Positions 55,346 to 64,000 of a stretch of 64,000 nt of DNA are shown piece after piece (positions within the stretch are counted from its first letter, which is position 1; each line of letters begins with the position of its first letter). Both the position numbers and the translations under genes were made by a program. The notes beneath the pieces were generated by a model that did not search any database, had not been told where the DNA came from, and saw nothing but the letters and a program-made list of their open reading frames with translations. The DNA comes from Bacillota bacterium. Its GTDB lineage: Bacteria > Bacillota > Sulfobacillia > Sulfobacillales > Sulfobacillaceae. The DNA lies in the NCBI GenBank assembly GCA_021841025.1, contig JAKBWA010000104.1, positions 1 to 64,000 of the forward strand. Direction: 5' to 3'.

Positions 55346-56716
55346 ATGGGAAAAACGGTGCGAGTGGGAGCGGCTCAAGGGTTCTACGGTGACAGTCTGG
55401 ATAGCGCCTGGGAGATGGCACGTCAGGGAGCAATCGACTATCTCTCATTTGACGCATTGTCCGAACTGACGTTGGCGATTTTGGCCAAGGATCGGACCAA
55501 AAATCCCGACCTCGGCTATACCAAAGATTTAGTCCCGGCCATGCGGATCTTGTTGCCCTTGGCCTGGCAGCATGGTTTTAAGATGTTGACCAATGCTGGG
55601 GGCATTAATCCCGAGGCCGCTCAAAGGGCGGTTTTAGAGGTTGCAAAAGAGCTTGGGCTTAAAGGGATCAAGGTAGCGGTGGTGACTGGCGATGATTTAA
55701 GGAGCCGAATTCCTGAGTTGATGCAACAAGGAGCATTGGGAGGTGATTGGGAAACTGGGCGGCCATTTTCTGAAATGGCTCAGGAGTTGCTCTTTGCCAA
55801 CGTCTATCTTGGGGCGAGACCTTTGGTTAAGGCTCTGGCCATGGGGGCTCATGTAGTGATTTCAGGGCGCACCACGGACAGCGCCCAGTTTATGGCACCC
55901 TTGCTCTATGAATTTGGCTGGGGAAAGACGGATTGGAATCGGCTGGCGCAAGGTGTGCTCATGGGGCATTTGTTGGAGTGTTCCGCACAATCGACGGGGG
56001 GAAACTTTAGTGGAAAATGGTGGGAAGCGCCCGATATGGACCGCATTGGCTATCCTGTGGCATGGGCCGAGGAGGACGGCACTTTTGTGCTGACTAAAAT
56101 TCCAGGCACGGGCGGCATGGTGACACGCGACACAATCAAAGAACAAATGCTCTATGAAATTCACGATCCGGCCGCCTACATAACACCTGATGTCGTCGCC
56201 AATTTTACTACTGCCCGCTTGGAAGAAATAAAACCGGATCAAGTCCTGGTCACGGGAGCCACGGGGCATAACAGTCCGGATTCTTTGAAAATGGTAGCGG
56301 GATATCCTGCGGGATATATGGGCCAAGCCATGGTCGGATACTCTTGGCCGGACGCCTTGAAGAAAGCGGAAGCGGCCGCCGCCATTATTCAAAAGCAAAT
56401 AAAGCGGCGCAATCTCCACTATGATGAAGTGCACATCGCCTATCTGGGATGGAATTCATTAGGGGGACCGACAGCCCCCAGGCCCAGTGAAGATGTCAAC
56501 GAAGTTTATTTGAGAGTTACGGTACGCGCTAAAACCCAAGAAGAGGCCGGTAAGTTAGGGCGCTTGTTTCCTCCCTTGGCTTTGGATGGCCCCCCGGGGC
56601 TCGGCGGAGGATCCGGCATGCTTCCTTCTCGCCAATTGCTCGGGATGTGGTCAGGCTTGATTCCGCGGCAGTGGATTGAGCCTCGGGTGTCAGTTCAAGT
56701 ACAGGAGGTTGATTAA
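55346..56716 (+). CDS. atuA: AtuA family protein (acyclic terpene utilisation, DUF1446)
   Basis: A 456-residue protein with the DUF1446/AtuA core: VGAAQGFYGDSLDSAWEMARQG, YLSFDALSELTLAIL, LTNAGGINPEAAQRAV and ATGHNSPDSLKMVAGYPAGYMG. AtuA is needed for growth on citronellol and geraniol in Pseudomonas and is widespread near acyl-CoA enzymes; its reaction is not established. ATG 55346 has GGAGGGGG upstream; the open frame goes back to 55307. It is followed by its usual small C-terminal partner as a separate gene. Confidence 0.9.
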   Translation: MGKTVRVGAAQGFYGDSLDSAWEMARQGAIDYLSFDALSELTLAILAKDRTKNPDLGYTKDLVPAMRILLPLAWQHGFKMLTNAGGINPEAAQRAVLEVAKELGLKGIKVAVVTGDDLRSRIPELMQQGALGGDWETGRPFSEMAQELLFANVYLGARPLVKALAMGAHVVISGRTTDSAQFMAPLLYEFGWGKTDWNRLAQGVLMGHLLECSAQSTGGNFSGKWWEAPDMDRIGYPVAWAEEDGTFVLTKIPGTGGMVTRDTIKEQMLYEIHDPAAYITPDVVANFTTARLEEIKPDQVLVTGATGHNSPDSLKMVAGYPAGYMGQAMVGYSWPDALKKAEAAAAIIQKQIKRRNLHYDEVHIAYLGWNSLGGPTAPRPSEDVNEVYLRVTVRAKTQEEAGKLGRLFPPLALDGPPGLGGGSGMLPSRQLLGMWSGLIPRQWIEPRVSVQVQEVD

Positions 56717-56717
56717 A

Positions 56718-57053
56718 ATGCCAACGGTGAAATTGGCGCAATTTTGTCAGGCCCGGTCCGGGGACAAAGGGAATACCGTCAATATAGCTCTCTTTGCACC
56801 CAATGAAATCCTCTTCCAGATTGTCAAAGACCAAGTTACTCCAAGGCGCGTTCAAGCTCACTTTGGCGAGTGGGTTGAAGGATCTGTGGATCGTTATGAG
56901 GTGCAAAACCTGTGGGCCCTCAATTTTGTACTGCATGGCGCCTTAAATGGAGGAGGTTCTCTCTCCATTCGTATGGATAATCTGGGAAAGTGTTTTGGGC
57001 CCATGATATTACGGATGTCCGTCACGATACCGAATGGAGGAGAAACACCATGA
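56718..57053 (+). CDS. AtuA C-terminal-like small protein
   Basis: A 111-residue protein corresponding to the small domain often fused to the C-terminus of AtuA: QARSGDKGNTVNIALFA, then VERYE-type SVDRYEVQNLWALNFVLHGALNGGG and the last strand. Here it is encoded separately, directly after atuA (2 bases), with AGGAGG before ATG 56718. It probably binds AtuA as a subunit. Function is as unknown as that of AtuA. Confidence 0.85.
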   Translation: MPTVKLAQFCQARSGDKGNTVNIALFAPNEILFQIVKDQVTPRRVQAHFGEWVEGSVDRYEVQNLWALNFVLHGALNGGGSLSIRMDNLGKCFGPMILRMSVTIPNGGETP

Positions 57054-58600
57054 ACCTTGCTCAGATGATTGACCAAAGCGTTTTACAATTTCCCGAACGT
57101 CTGGCTATGACAGATGGCTTGGTGGCATTAACGTATCAGGAGTTGCACGATCGCTCCATGGCTGTTGCCCGCTTTTTTCGCCATAATGGTTTAAATCCGG
57201 GGGACAGGGTTCTCATATGGCTTCCTAATGTAACCGATGCCATGGTTTTAGCATACGCGACCTGGTGGGTGGGTGGGGTATTTGTGCCATTGAACACGCG
57301 TTTTAGTGTTCCGGATCTTTTGAGCGTGTTGGACGACGCCAAACCCCGGTTTTTGTTCGCTCTGGCTGATGACCGGACACGGCTGGAAGAGAAAGGAATT
57401 CAGAACTCAATTCCAGTATATTGGGTGGGTGACACGGCGGGTGATGACAGGAGCCTTGGCGGGATCGTCGAGTCGTATTCCGGATTGACTGAGCCTTTGG
57501 CTATGGAGCCTCGGCGGGATAATGAGGCCGCTCTCTTAATGTATACCAGCGGGACCACCGGCCGCCCCAAGGGGGTTATACAAACACAACGAAACAATAC
57601 TGCAGCCGTCTCAATGGTTCAGGAGTGTTGGCAGATCAGGCACCTGGACCGATTTTTGGTGAGTGTGCCTCTATTTCACGTGGGCGGCATGCAGTGTGCC
57701 GTGTTGCCGGCCTTGACATCAGGGGCAGCGGTGAGCTTGCTTCCACGGTGGTCTGCCGAAACTTGGGTGAACCTCGCATCGACATTTCAGCCCACGATTA
57801 CCGCCTTGGTCACGACGATGTTGGTGGATTTAATCCGGTGGGGGGAAGAGCATGCCGACACCCTGCCCGATTTGTCATCCCTGCGGGTGACGGTCATGGG
57901 GGGATCTTCGACGCCGCCAGCTGTAGTGAACAGGTTCCAATCTCTCTTTGGCATTCATTTAATCGAGCTTTACGGACAGACGGAACTCACGGGACTATCC
58001 GTAACTTACCGTGCGGGAGAAGCGTGGCGAGTCGGGTCAATAGGAAAGACCCAGAGTCAGGTGCTCGACACGGCACTTTATACCGACGGACACATTCTTT
58101 ATCCTATTGTGCCGGGGATAACGGGTGAACTGTTATTCCGGGGCGAGACCATAAGCTCTGGATATTGGCAGCAACCGGACAAGACGCAAGAACGCCATAT
58201 TGGGGAATGGTTTCGCACAGGCGACATGGTGAGTGCCGATGATGAAGGCTATCTCTATTACCGGGACCGGGTGGATGACATGATTGTCACGGGAGGCGAA
58301 AACGTCTTTCCCGCGGAGGTTGAGACGATATTGTCAGCGCTTCCGGGTATCCGGCAAGTGGCAGTCATTGGGACTCCTCATCCCAGGTGGGGCCAGGAAG
58401 TTACCGCCTTTATTGTTCCAAGCACTGCCGATCTGAGCCTGGAGCAGATTCGCTTACGCATAGAAAACCATCCAGGCTTGGCTCCCTACAAGCGTCCTCG
58501 CCGGATTGAATTGGTTACCAGTCTGCCTAAAACCGGCAGCGGCAAAATTAATAAGGCATGGTTGAAGAAACAATATAGCCAAAGTGAAGGAGAAGTCTAA
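57050..58600 (+). CDS. Acyl-CoA synthetase (AMP-forming), first of three
   Basis: A 516-residue ANL-superfamily ligase. LLMYTSGTTGRPKGV is the ATP loop (A3), LIELYGQTELTG the A5 motif, EWFRTGDMV the A7 motif, DMIVTGGENVFPAEVE the hinge, and PKTGSGKINK ends with the catalytic lysine (A10). It activates a carboxylic acid with ATP and CoA. It overlaps the previous gene by 4 bases (ATGA) and the next one by one base. ATG 57050 has GGAGGAG upstream. Confidence 0.92.
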   Translation: MNLAQMIDQSVLQFPERLAMTDGLVALTYQELHDRSMAVARFFRHNGLNPGDRVLIWLPNVTDAMVLAYATWWVGGVFVPLNTRFSVPDLLSVLDDAKPRFLFALADDRTRLEEKGIQNSIPVYWVGDTAGDDRSLGGIVESYSGLTEPLAMEPRRDNEAALLMYTSGTTGRPKGVIQTQRNNTAAVSMVQECWQIRHLDRFLVSVPLFHVGGMQCAVLPALTSGAAVSLLPRWSAETWVNLASTFQPTITALVTTMLVDLIRWGEEHADTLPDLSSLRVTVMGGSSTPPAVVNRFQSLFGIHLIELYGQTELTGLSVTYRAGEAWRVGSIGKTQSQVLDTALYTDGHILYPIVPGITGELLFRGETISSGYWQQPDKTQERHIGEWFRTGDMVSADDEGYLYYRDRVDDMIVTGGENVFPAEVETILSALPGIRQVAVIGTPHPRWGQEVTAFIVPSTADLSLEQIRLRIENHPGLAPYKRPRRIELVTSLPKTGSGKINKAWLKKQYSQSEGEV

Positions 58601-59754
58601 TGCCTTACCCGCCGTATTTTACTGAAGATCATGACCAGTTTCGCGAAACTGTTCGAAAATTTGTCGCCACCGAAGTTACCCCCTTCGTGAGGGACTGGGA
58701 AGAGGCCGGGGAATTTCCTTTGAGTCTCTTAAGGCGAATGGGAGAATTAGGGTTTTTGGGAGTTCACTATCCCGCTGAGGCTGGTGGACAAGGTGCTGAC
58801 TATTTCATGAGTGTGGTCTTAGCCGAAGAATTGGCCAGATGCGGTGCCGGAGGATTTCCCATGGCCATGGCAGTACAAAGTGAGATGGCTACGCCGCCAA
58901 TTTGGAAGTTTGGAACTCCAGAACAAATTGAGCGGTATTTAAAACCGGCGCTCGCAGGCGAAAAGCTTGCCTGTCTTGGTATTACGGAACCCAATCACGG
59001 ATCCGATGTGGCATCGATACAGACCAGGGCTCGGCGGGAGAAAGAGGGGTGGGTCATTCGTGGCAGCAAAGTTTTCATCACCAACGGACCCCGCGCCGAC
59101 TTCATGACCCTTCTGGCTCGCACCACCGATGCGCCCGGCTATCAGGGGCTCTCCCTGTTTTTGCTGGATTTGAACCGTTCGGGGGTGAAGATGACAAAGC
59201 GGTTGAACAAGGTGGGAATGCGGTCGTCAGATACCGCACTTTTCTATTTTGATGATGTGCGGGTGCCTCAAGAGGCCTTATTGGGCGAAGAGGGCCGGGG
59301 ATTTTACCAGATTATGTGGGAGCTTCAAGGCGAACGCCTGATTGCGGCGGCAGGAGCTGTGGGATCCGCCCAGTACGCTTGGGAGATAGCCCAAAATTAT
59401 GCCCGCAAACGTCAGGTCTTCGGCCATGCCCTTCAAGGATTTCAAACCATAACCCACCTTCTGGCGCAAATGGCCACTGAGATTGAAAGTGTGCGGCAAC
59501 TGACCTATCGGGCGGCCTGGCGTTTTGCCAAAGGGGAAGTGCCAACCCAAGAAATTGCCATGGCTAAATTGGCCACGGCCCAGACGGCCTATGAAGTCAT
59601 TGACCGGAGTTTGCAAATTCTGGGTGGTCATGGTTACGTCAGTGACTGGCCAATCGAGCGCATGTGGCGGGATATTCGCTTAAACCGCATCGGGGGTGGA
59701 ACGGATGAAATTATGAAGGAGATCATTTCCACTACCATGGGCCTGAAAACGTAG
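58600..59754 (+). CDS. Acyl-CoA dehydrogenase, first
   Basis: A 384-residue flavoenzyme: helical N-terminus, LGITEPNHGSDVASIQT (FAD-binding strand), KVFITNGPRADF and the C-terminal helical domain ending QILGGHGYVSDWPIERMWRDIRLNRIGGGTDEIM. The C-terminal glutamate used as base in medium-chain enzymes (YEGT) is Gly here (GGGT); the base is probably the Glu in ELQGERLIAAAG, the position used by isovaleryl- and long-chain enzymes, which points to branched or longer acyl chains. Start ATG 58600 is fused to the previous stop (TAATG) with AAGGAG upstream. Confidence 0.92.
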   Translation: MPYPPYFTEDHDQFRETVRKFVATEVTPFVRDWEEAGEFPLSLLRRMGELGFLGVHYPAEAGGQGADYFMSVVLAEELARCGAGGFPMAMAVQSEMATPPIWKFGTPEQIERYLKPALAGEKLACLGITEPNHGSDVASIQTRARREKEGWVIRGSKVFITNGPRADFMTLLARTTDAPGYQGLSLFLLDLNRSGVKMTKRLNKVGMRSSDTALFYFDDVRVPQEALLGEEGRGFYQIMWELQGERLIAAAGAVGSAQYAWEIAQNYARKRQVFGHALQGFQTITHLLAQMATEIESVRQLTYRAAWRFAKGEVPTQEIAMAKLATAQTAYEVIDRSLQILGGHGYVSDWPIERMWRDIRLNRIGGGTDEIMKEIISTTMGLKT

Positions 59755-59796
59755 CTGAAGCGAGGAAGCCAAAAGGCACGTAGAAGGAGGGTTTCG

Positions 59797-60957
59797 ATGG
59801 ACACCTGGCCATTTTCGGCGGACCATGAACTGTTTCGTCACAGTATTAGAAAATTTCTCGAACAAGAAATGCTTCCCGTTATTGATGAATTTGAGCAATT
59901 GGGCGTCGTTCCTCGTGAAATATTCCAAAAAACTGGTCAAAAAGGATATTTAGGCATCCGGTTTCCGGAAAGCGAGGGGGGGTTGGGAGGTGATGTGCTC
60001 TTCGAGGCGGTATGGATTGAAGAATTGGCGCGCTTGGGATCAGGAGGGCTGGCAGCGTCATTGTCCGGCCATACCACCATTGGCTTAACCCCCATTTGGC
60101 GCTGGGGAACCAAAGCCCAAAAAGTTCAGTACCTTCGTCCCGGAATTTTAGGGGACAAGATTTGTGCCTTAGCCGTAACGGAACCAGACGCTGGATCAGA
60201 TGTGGCGTCTATTAGAACACGCGCCGAGAAGGTTCCGGGAGGGTTTCTTTTAAATGGGTCCAAGCTGTTTATTACCAACGGCACTCAAGCCGATGTGGTG
60301 ATAGTGGCTGCGAAAACAAATCCAGATCAAGGCAGAAGGGGAATCAGCCTATTTCTGGTGGACACTCATTCTCCTGGATTTCGGGTAGGCCGGCGGCTTG
60401 ACAAACTGGGCTGGCATGCTTCCGACACGGCTGAACTCTATTTCGACGGGGTGATGGTGCCTGAAGACCATCTGTTGGGCACATTGGGACAAGGGTTTTG
60501 GTACTTGATGGAGGAATTTCAGTGGGAACGCATTACCCTGGCCCTCTCGGCCGTGGCGCTGGCGGCACGGGCTTTGGACGATGCCCTGGCTTACGTAGGC
60601 AAGCGTGAACAATTCGGAAAGCCTCTTCAAGGATTCCAAGTGATACGGCATCATTTGGTGGACTTGGCAGTGGATATTGAGAAAGCTCGTCAACTCACTT
60701 ACCGGGCACTGTACGTCTTTGCCGAAGAAGGGGATGTCTCAATTCTATCGGCCATGGCCAAGGCGTATGCCGGTGAAATGGCGAGGCGGGTGAGTGATGG
60801 CGCACTGCAAGTGTTTGGCGGCAATGGTTACATGATGGATTATCCCGTTCAAAGGTACTGGCGAGATGCCCGTATTCTGTCCATTGGCGGAGGAGCTACC
60901 GAGGTGATGTATGAGATTGTGGCGAAGGCTTTAATTCACGGGGGAGGTCAAAAATGA
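59797..60957 (+). CDS. Acyl-CoA dehydrogenase, second
   Basis: A 386-residue paralogue of the preceding gene. ALAVTEPDAGSDVASIRT, KLFITNGTQADVV and the end QVFGGNGYMMDYPVQRYWRDARILSIGGGATEVMYEI are conserved. As in its neighbour the C-terminal base position is Gly and the putative base is the Glu in EFQWERITLALSAV. Two dehydrogenases in one operon suggest either two rounds of oxidation or two substrates. GAAGGAGGG precedes ATG 59797; the end overlaps the next start by ATGA. Confidence 0.92.
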   Translation: MDTWPFSADHELFRHSIRKFLEQEMLPVIDEFEQLGVVPREIFQKTGQKGYLGIRFPESEGGLGGDVLFEAVWIEELARLGSGGLAASLSGHTTIGLTPIWRWGTKAQKVQYLRPGILGDKICALAVTEPDAGSDVASIRTRAEKVPGGFLLNGSKLFITNGTQADVVIVAAKTNPDQGRRGISLFLVDTHSPGFRVGRRLDKLGWHASDTAELYFDGVMVPEDHLLGTLGQGFWYLMEEFQWERITLALSAVALAARALDDALAYVGKREQFGKPLQGFQVIRHHLVDLAVDIEKARQLTYRALYVFAEEGDVSILSAMAKAYAGEMARRVSDGALQVFGGNGYMMDYPVQRYWRDARILSIGGGATEVMYEIVAKALIHGGGQK

Positions 60958-62510
60958 AAGGCGAACAGTTTCGTGACCAGACGCTTGGCGGGATCGGGTA
61001 TTGGGCAAGACGGCACGCCGAGCTCTCTTTTCTCCGCCCGGCTTTGGCAGACCATGACCAGAATTTGACCTGGGGAGAGTTCAATTCTCGCGTCAATCAA
61101 TTGGCGCATGCCCTCAGGGCCAGGGGCATCGGTCACGGGGATCGGGTCGCTGGGGTTTTATGGAACAGCATTCCATTTTTGGAAGCGGTTTTTGCAACGG
61201 CGAAACTGGGTGCCGTTTTGGTCCCCATTAACTACCGGCTGAGTGAACCCGAAGTGCGCTATATTCTCATAGACAGTGGTGCTCGAGTGCTTTTATGCCA
61301 TGACTCTTTTTATCCCATCGTCCAGGCGACCATGGATAAAGATGCTCTGATCCGGGTGGCCGACCCCGGCACATCTCGCGATCACAATCCTTATGAATCT
61401 TTGCTGGCCGCCTTCTCTGATTCAGAACCGCCATCCGAGGTCAAGACGCATGACATCCACATCATGATGTACACATCCGGTACCACCGGAAAACCTAAGG
61501 GAGCTCAATTGAGCCACCGCAACACGACCTGGAATGCTATTCAGTTGATGCTTCATGAAGCGACTCTTCGCATCGATGACACCGTATTGACGGTGGCGCC
61601 GCTCTTTCATATTGGAGGACTCGGGGTCCATACTCTTCCCGCGCTCTACCTGGGCGCTTTTGTCATAGTTCTTCCGCGTTTTAATCCCCAAGAGGTGTTG
61701 GAAACGATTCAAAATCGGCAGGTTACGGCGCTGTTTCTTGTTCCGGCGATGTGGCAGGCCATCTCTCAAGTACCCCATTTCGATCACTACGATTTGTCGT
61801 CTTTACGTGTCTTGGTTTCGGGGGGCGCTCCTTGTCCCATTCCTTTAATTGAATTCTACCAATCTCGCGGCTTGACGTTTCTAGAAGGATTTGGCATGAC
61901 CGAAACCGCGCCTATCACCATGGTTTTGGGCGCAAAGGATGCTATCCGCAAACACGGGTCCATTGGCCGCCCGCTATTTTATCAAGGGGCCCGGGTCGTG
62001 GATGAGTCAGACCATGATGTTGCCACGAACGAGGTGGGGGAACTGGTGCTGCAAGGACCCAATATTTTTGAGGGCTATTGGAATATGCCCGAGGCTACTC
62101 AAGATGCGTTTCGCGGAGGCTGGTTTCACACGGGCGATTTGGCGCGTGTCGACGAAGAAGGCTTCTTCTATTTGGTTGACCGCAAGAAGGATTTGTTGAT
62201 TTCCGGAGGAGAAAATGTGTATCCGATCGAAGTCGAACAGGTTTTAGTCCGCCACCCTAATATCGCCGAGGCGTCTGTTATCGGAGTGCCGGATGAAACT
62301 TGGGGCGAGGTGCCGCTGGCTGTCTTGGTGCTCAAAGATGCGAGCCAAAGCTTGACGGCCGAAGATGTCCAAGAGTTTTGCCAGGGACGGCTGGCGGGAT
62401 TTAAGATTCCTAAAGCTGTGAGAGTGGTGACGAGTCTGCCGCGAAACGCGACGGGCAAGGTGCTGAAGACCACATTGCGGCAAACCTATGCCAAAGGGAG
62501 AGATGCGTGA
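60954..62510 (+). CDS. Acyl-CoA synthetase (AMP-forming), second of three
   Basis: A 518-residue ANL ligase with IMMYTSGTTGKPKGAQLSH (ATP loop), LEGFGMTETAP (A5), GWFHTGDLAR (A7), DLLISGGENVYPIEVE (hinge) and LPRNATGKVLK (catalytic lysine). FLVPAMWQAISQV and ISGG contexts resemble medium- and long-chain fatty-acid ligases. The gene starts with ATGA overlap to the second dehydrogenase and stops inside the start of the next ligase (TGATG), so the three are translated as a coupled block. Confidence 0.92.
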   Translation: MKGEQFRDQTLGGIGYWARRHAELSFLRPALADHDQNLTWGEFNSRVNQLAHALRARGIGHGDRVAGVLWNSIPFLEAVFATAKLGAVLVPINYRLSEPEVRYILIDSGARVLLCHDSFYPIVQATMDKDALIRVADPGTSRDHNPYESLLAAFSDSEPPSEVKTHDIHIMMYTSGTTGKPKGAQLSHRNTTWNAIQLMLHEATLRIDDTVLTVAPLFHIGGLGVHTLPALYLGAFVIVLPRFNPQEVLETIQNRQVTALFLVPAMWQAISQVPHFDHYDLSSLRVLVSGGAPCPIPLIEFYQSRGLTFLEGFGMTETAPITMVLGAKDAIRKHGSIGRPLFYQGARVVDESDHDVATNEVGELVLQGPNIFEGYWNMPEATQDAFRGGWFHTGDLARVDEEGFFYLVDRKKDLLISGGENVYPIEVEQVLVRHPNIAEASVIGVPDETWGEVPLAVLVLKDASQSLTAEDVQEFCQGRLAGFKIPKAVRVVTSLPRNATGKVLKTTLRQTYAKGRDA

Positions 62511-64000
62511 TGGATAGCGTGTTGGAGAAAAATTTGGCCTCAAGGGTAGCCGTCGGGGATATTGCTGTGCGAGCCGCACAACACTTTCGGCAAAAGCTGG
62601 CTATTCATGATGGCGATGTGCGGTTGAGCTTTCAAGAAGTCAATGCCCTAGCATGCCGCTTTGGGCAGGCTCTCATTAAAAACGAATTGACCACACATCC
62701 GGTGGCACTCATGAGCCGGAACCGCTGGCCTTTTTTTGTCAGTTATTTTGGTACGGCAAAAGCCGGGGCGACCATCATGCCGTTAAACTTGGGACTGGAT
62801 GCGCCCTCATTGGTATATTGCCTGAATGACGCCCAAGCAGAGGTGTTAGTGGTGGAGAAACCGCTGGCTTCTTTGGCCGAGCAAGTGATCGCCCAGGTGC
62901 CGACACTTCGCAGGGTGGTATGGTTTGGATCTCCAGACGCGGCAGATTTTCAAGATTTTTTGATGGAAGGGGATGATACAGAGCCAGAAGTCGTGATTGC
63001 CGACCGCGATCCCGTGCAGCTTCTTTATACTTCAGGGACGACATCGGCGCCCAAAGGGGTGCTCACGAGTCATCTGGCGGTGACGATTACAGCTTTGGGA
63101 GCGGCTTTGCAAAATCAACTGTCGGCCGAAGATTCCCTGCTTCATGTGCTCCCGTTGTTTCATTGCGCTGATCTCAACGCGTTTGCCCTGCCGGCCTTTA
63201 TTGTGGGCGCTTCCAACCATCTCCTGGCCCAATTTGATGCCACAAGAGTGGCAGATATCATAGAAGAGGAACAATTGACCACGCTGTTTTTGCTGCCCAT
63301 GATGTGGCAGGCGATCCTAGGAATAGAGAATATTGATCGCCGCGACTTTTCTTCGGTGCGCCTCGCGTTATATGCTATGGCTCCAATGCCTGATGAACGC
63401 ATTGCCCGAATCGCTGAGCGATTTTCTCGGGCCACGGTCATTTTGGGATCAGGTCAAACGGAGTTCACGCCGCCCACCACTTTTCAACGTCCCTATCATC
63501 AAGGAACAAAATCTGCCTCCTGGGGAACACCCGTCTTGACGGTTGACGCACGCATTATGAATGACGGGGAGGTGCTAAAGCCGGGAGAAGTGGGCGAAAT
63601 TGTCTACCGCGGCGCTCATGCGATGTCGGAATATCTTCATCACCCTGAAGCCACCGAAGAGGCTTTTCGCCACGGTTGGTTTCACAGTGGCGACATGGGA
63701 TGGATAGATGAAGAGGGGGTAGTGTGGTTCCTTGACAGAAAGAAAGACATCGTGAAAACCGGAGGCGAAAACGTCTCTTCGGTGGAAGTCGAACGATGCC
63801 TGTTAACGCATCCAGCCATCCAGGATGCCACGGTGATTGGACTCTCTCACCCCCATTGGGGAGAAGCGGTGACGGCCTTGGTGACAGTAAATCCTCAGTT
63901 TAACGTGAGTGAAGAGGAAATATTGGCATTTTGCAAAGATCATTTGGCGGGATTTAAAGTCCCCAAGCGCGTCCTCTTTGTCACCCAATTTCCCCGCACG
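62510..64000 (+). CDS. Acyl-CoA synthetase (AMP-forming), third, 3' end cut by window
   Basis: An ANL ligase of at least 497 residues, open to the last base of the window. LLYTSGTTSAPKGVLTSH (ATP loop), VILGSGQTEFTP (A5), GWFHSGDMGWID (A7) and DIVKTGGENVSSVEVE (hinge) are present; the final segment with the catalytic lysine lies outside. The A5 and A3 loops deviate from the two other ligases of the operon, so it likely prefers another acid. ATG 62510 overlaps the previous stop, with AAAGGGAG upstream. Confidence 0.9.
   Translation, partial: MDSVLEKNLASRVAVGDIAVRAAQHFRQKLAIHDGDVRLSFQEVNALACRFGQALIKNELTTHPVALMSRNRWPFFVSYFGTAKAGATIMPLNLGLDAPSLVYCLNDAQAEVLVVEKPLASLAEQVIAQVPTLRRVVWFGSPDAADFQDFLMEGDDTEPEVVIADRDPVQLLYTSGTTSAPKGVLTSHLAVTITALGAALQNQLSAEDSLLHVLPLFHCADLNAFALPAFIVGASNHLLAQFDATRVADIIEEEQLTTLFLLPMMWQAILGIENIDRRDFSSVRLALYAMAPMPDERIARIAERFSRATVILGSGQTEFTPPTTFQRPYHQGTKSASWGTPVLTVDARIMNDGEVLKPGEVGEIVYRGAHAMSEYLHHPEATEEAFRHGWFHSGDMGWIDEEGVVWFLDRKKDIVKTGGENVSSVEVERCLLTHPAIQDATVIGLSHPHWGEAVTALVTVNPQFNVSEEEILAFCKDHLAGFKVPKRVLFVTQFPRT

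Noticed and set aside
55862..56434. 190-codon minus-strand frame
   Set aside because: Antisense shadow of atuA.

Overview
The window looks like chromosomal DNA of a Gram-positive, acid-loving, moderately thermophilic bacterium of the Sulfobacillus type. This is an inference from gene content: an acid-type glutamic peptidase, an aa3-type oxidase with extra N-terminal helices, many purine-rich Shine-Dalgarno sites, roughly half G+C, Bacillus-like M-box and TPP riboswitches, and many decayed insertion elements. No rRNA, tRNA or CRISPR array was recognised.

Layout. 1-3.4 kb: end of a cytochrome c oxidase operon (subunit II tail with the CuA site, subunits I and III, a small membrane protein, terminator). 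3.4-8.5 kb: universal stress protein, G1 peptidase, alpha/beta hydrolase, a small zinc-ribbon protein and membrane proteins. 8.5-10.2 kb is gene-poor. 10.2-12.3 kb: TPP riboswitch and thiC. 12.6-17.3 kb: a STAND-type ATPase, a PQQ-like beta-propeller protein and a PilZ protein. 17.5-20.6 kb is a genetic scrapyard: an XRE regulator with a perfect 28-bp palindrome, its nonsense-riddled membrane partner, a truncated and frameshifted group II intron and a tnpB fragment. 21.2-35.6 kb: membrane proteins, an FNR-like flavoprotein, macro-domain protein, amino-acid permease, EAL and GGDEF c-di-GMP enzymes, an M24 peptidase, the bcp-nth pair and a patatin.

36.3-44.6 kb: a ketopantoate-reductase-like gene; an M-box Mg2+ riboswitch leading into an NRAMP-related transporter; an IS607-type element whose tnpA is split by an IS1595-type IS with a clean 8-bp duplication while tnpB stays intact; and a second NRAMP-related transporter behind a Fur-like palindrome. 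45-51 kb: GH18 lipoprotein, a TusA-like gene with an in-frame TGA at the active-site cysteine region, a DOPA-dioxygenase-like enzyme and a TRIC-family channel, with long gene-poor stretches.

52.4-64 kb: a PucR-type regulator diverges from a tightly packed catabolic operon that runs off the window: crotonase, AtuA, AtuA C-terminal-like protein, acyl-CoA ligase, two acyl-CoA dehydrogenases and two more acyl-CoA ligases. Together they look like an activation and beta-oxidation pathway for a branched, terpenoid or other unusual acyl substrate.

The most notable points are the Mg2+ riboswitch/NRAMP pairing with a mutually exclusive hairpin over the ribosome binding site, the second paralogue with a different metal-site motif and different control, the TGA-containing TusA gene, and the nested transposons with a preserved tnpB.
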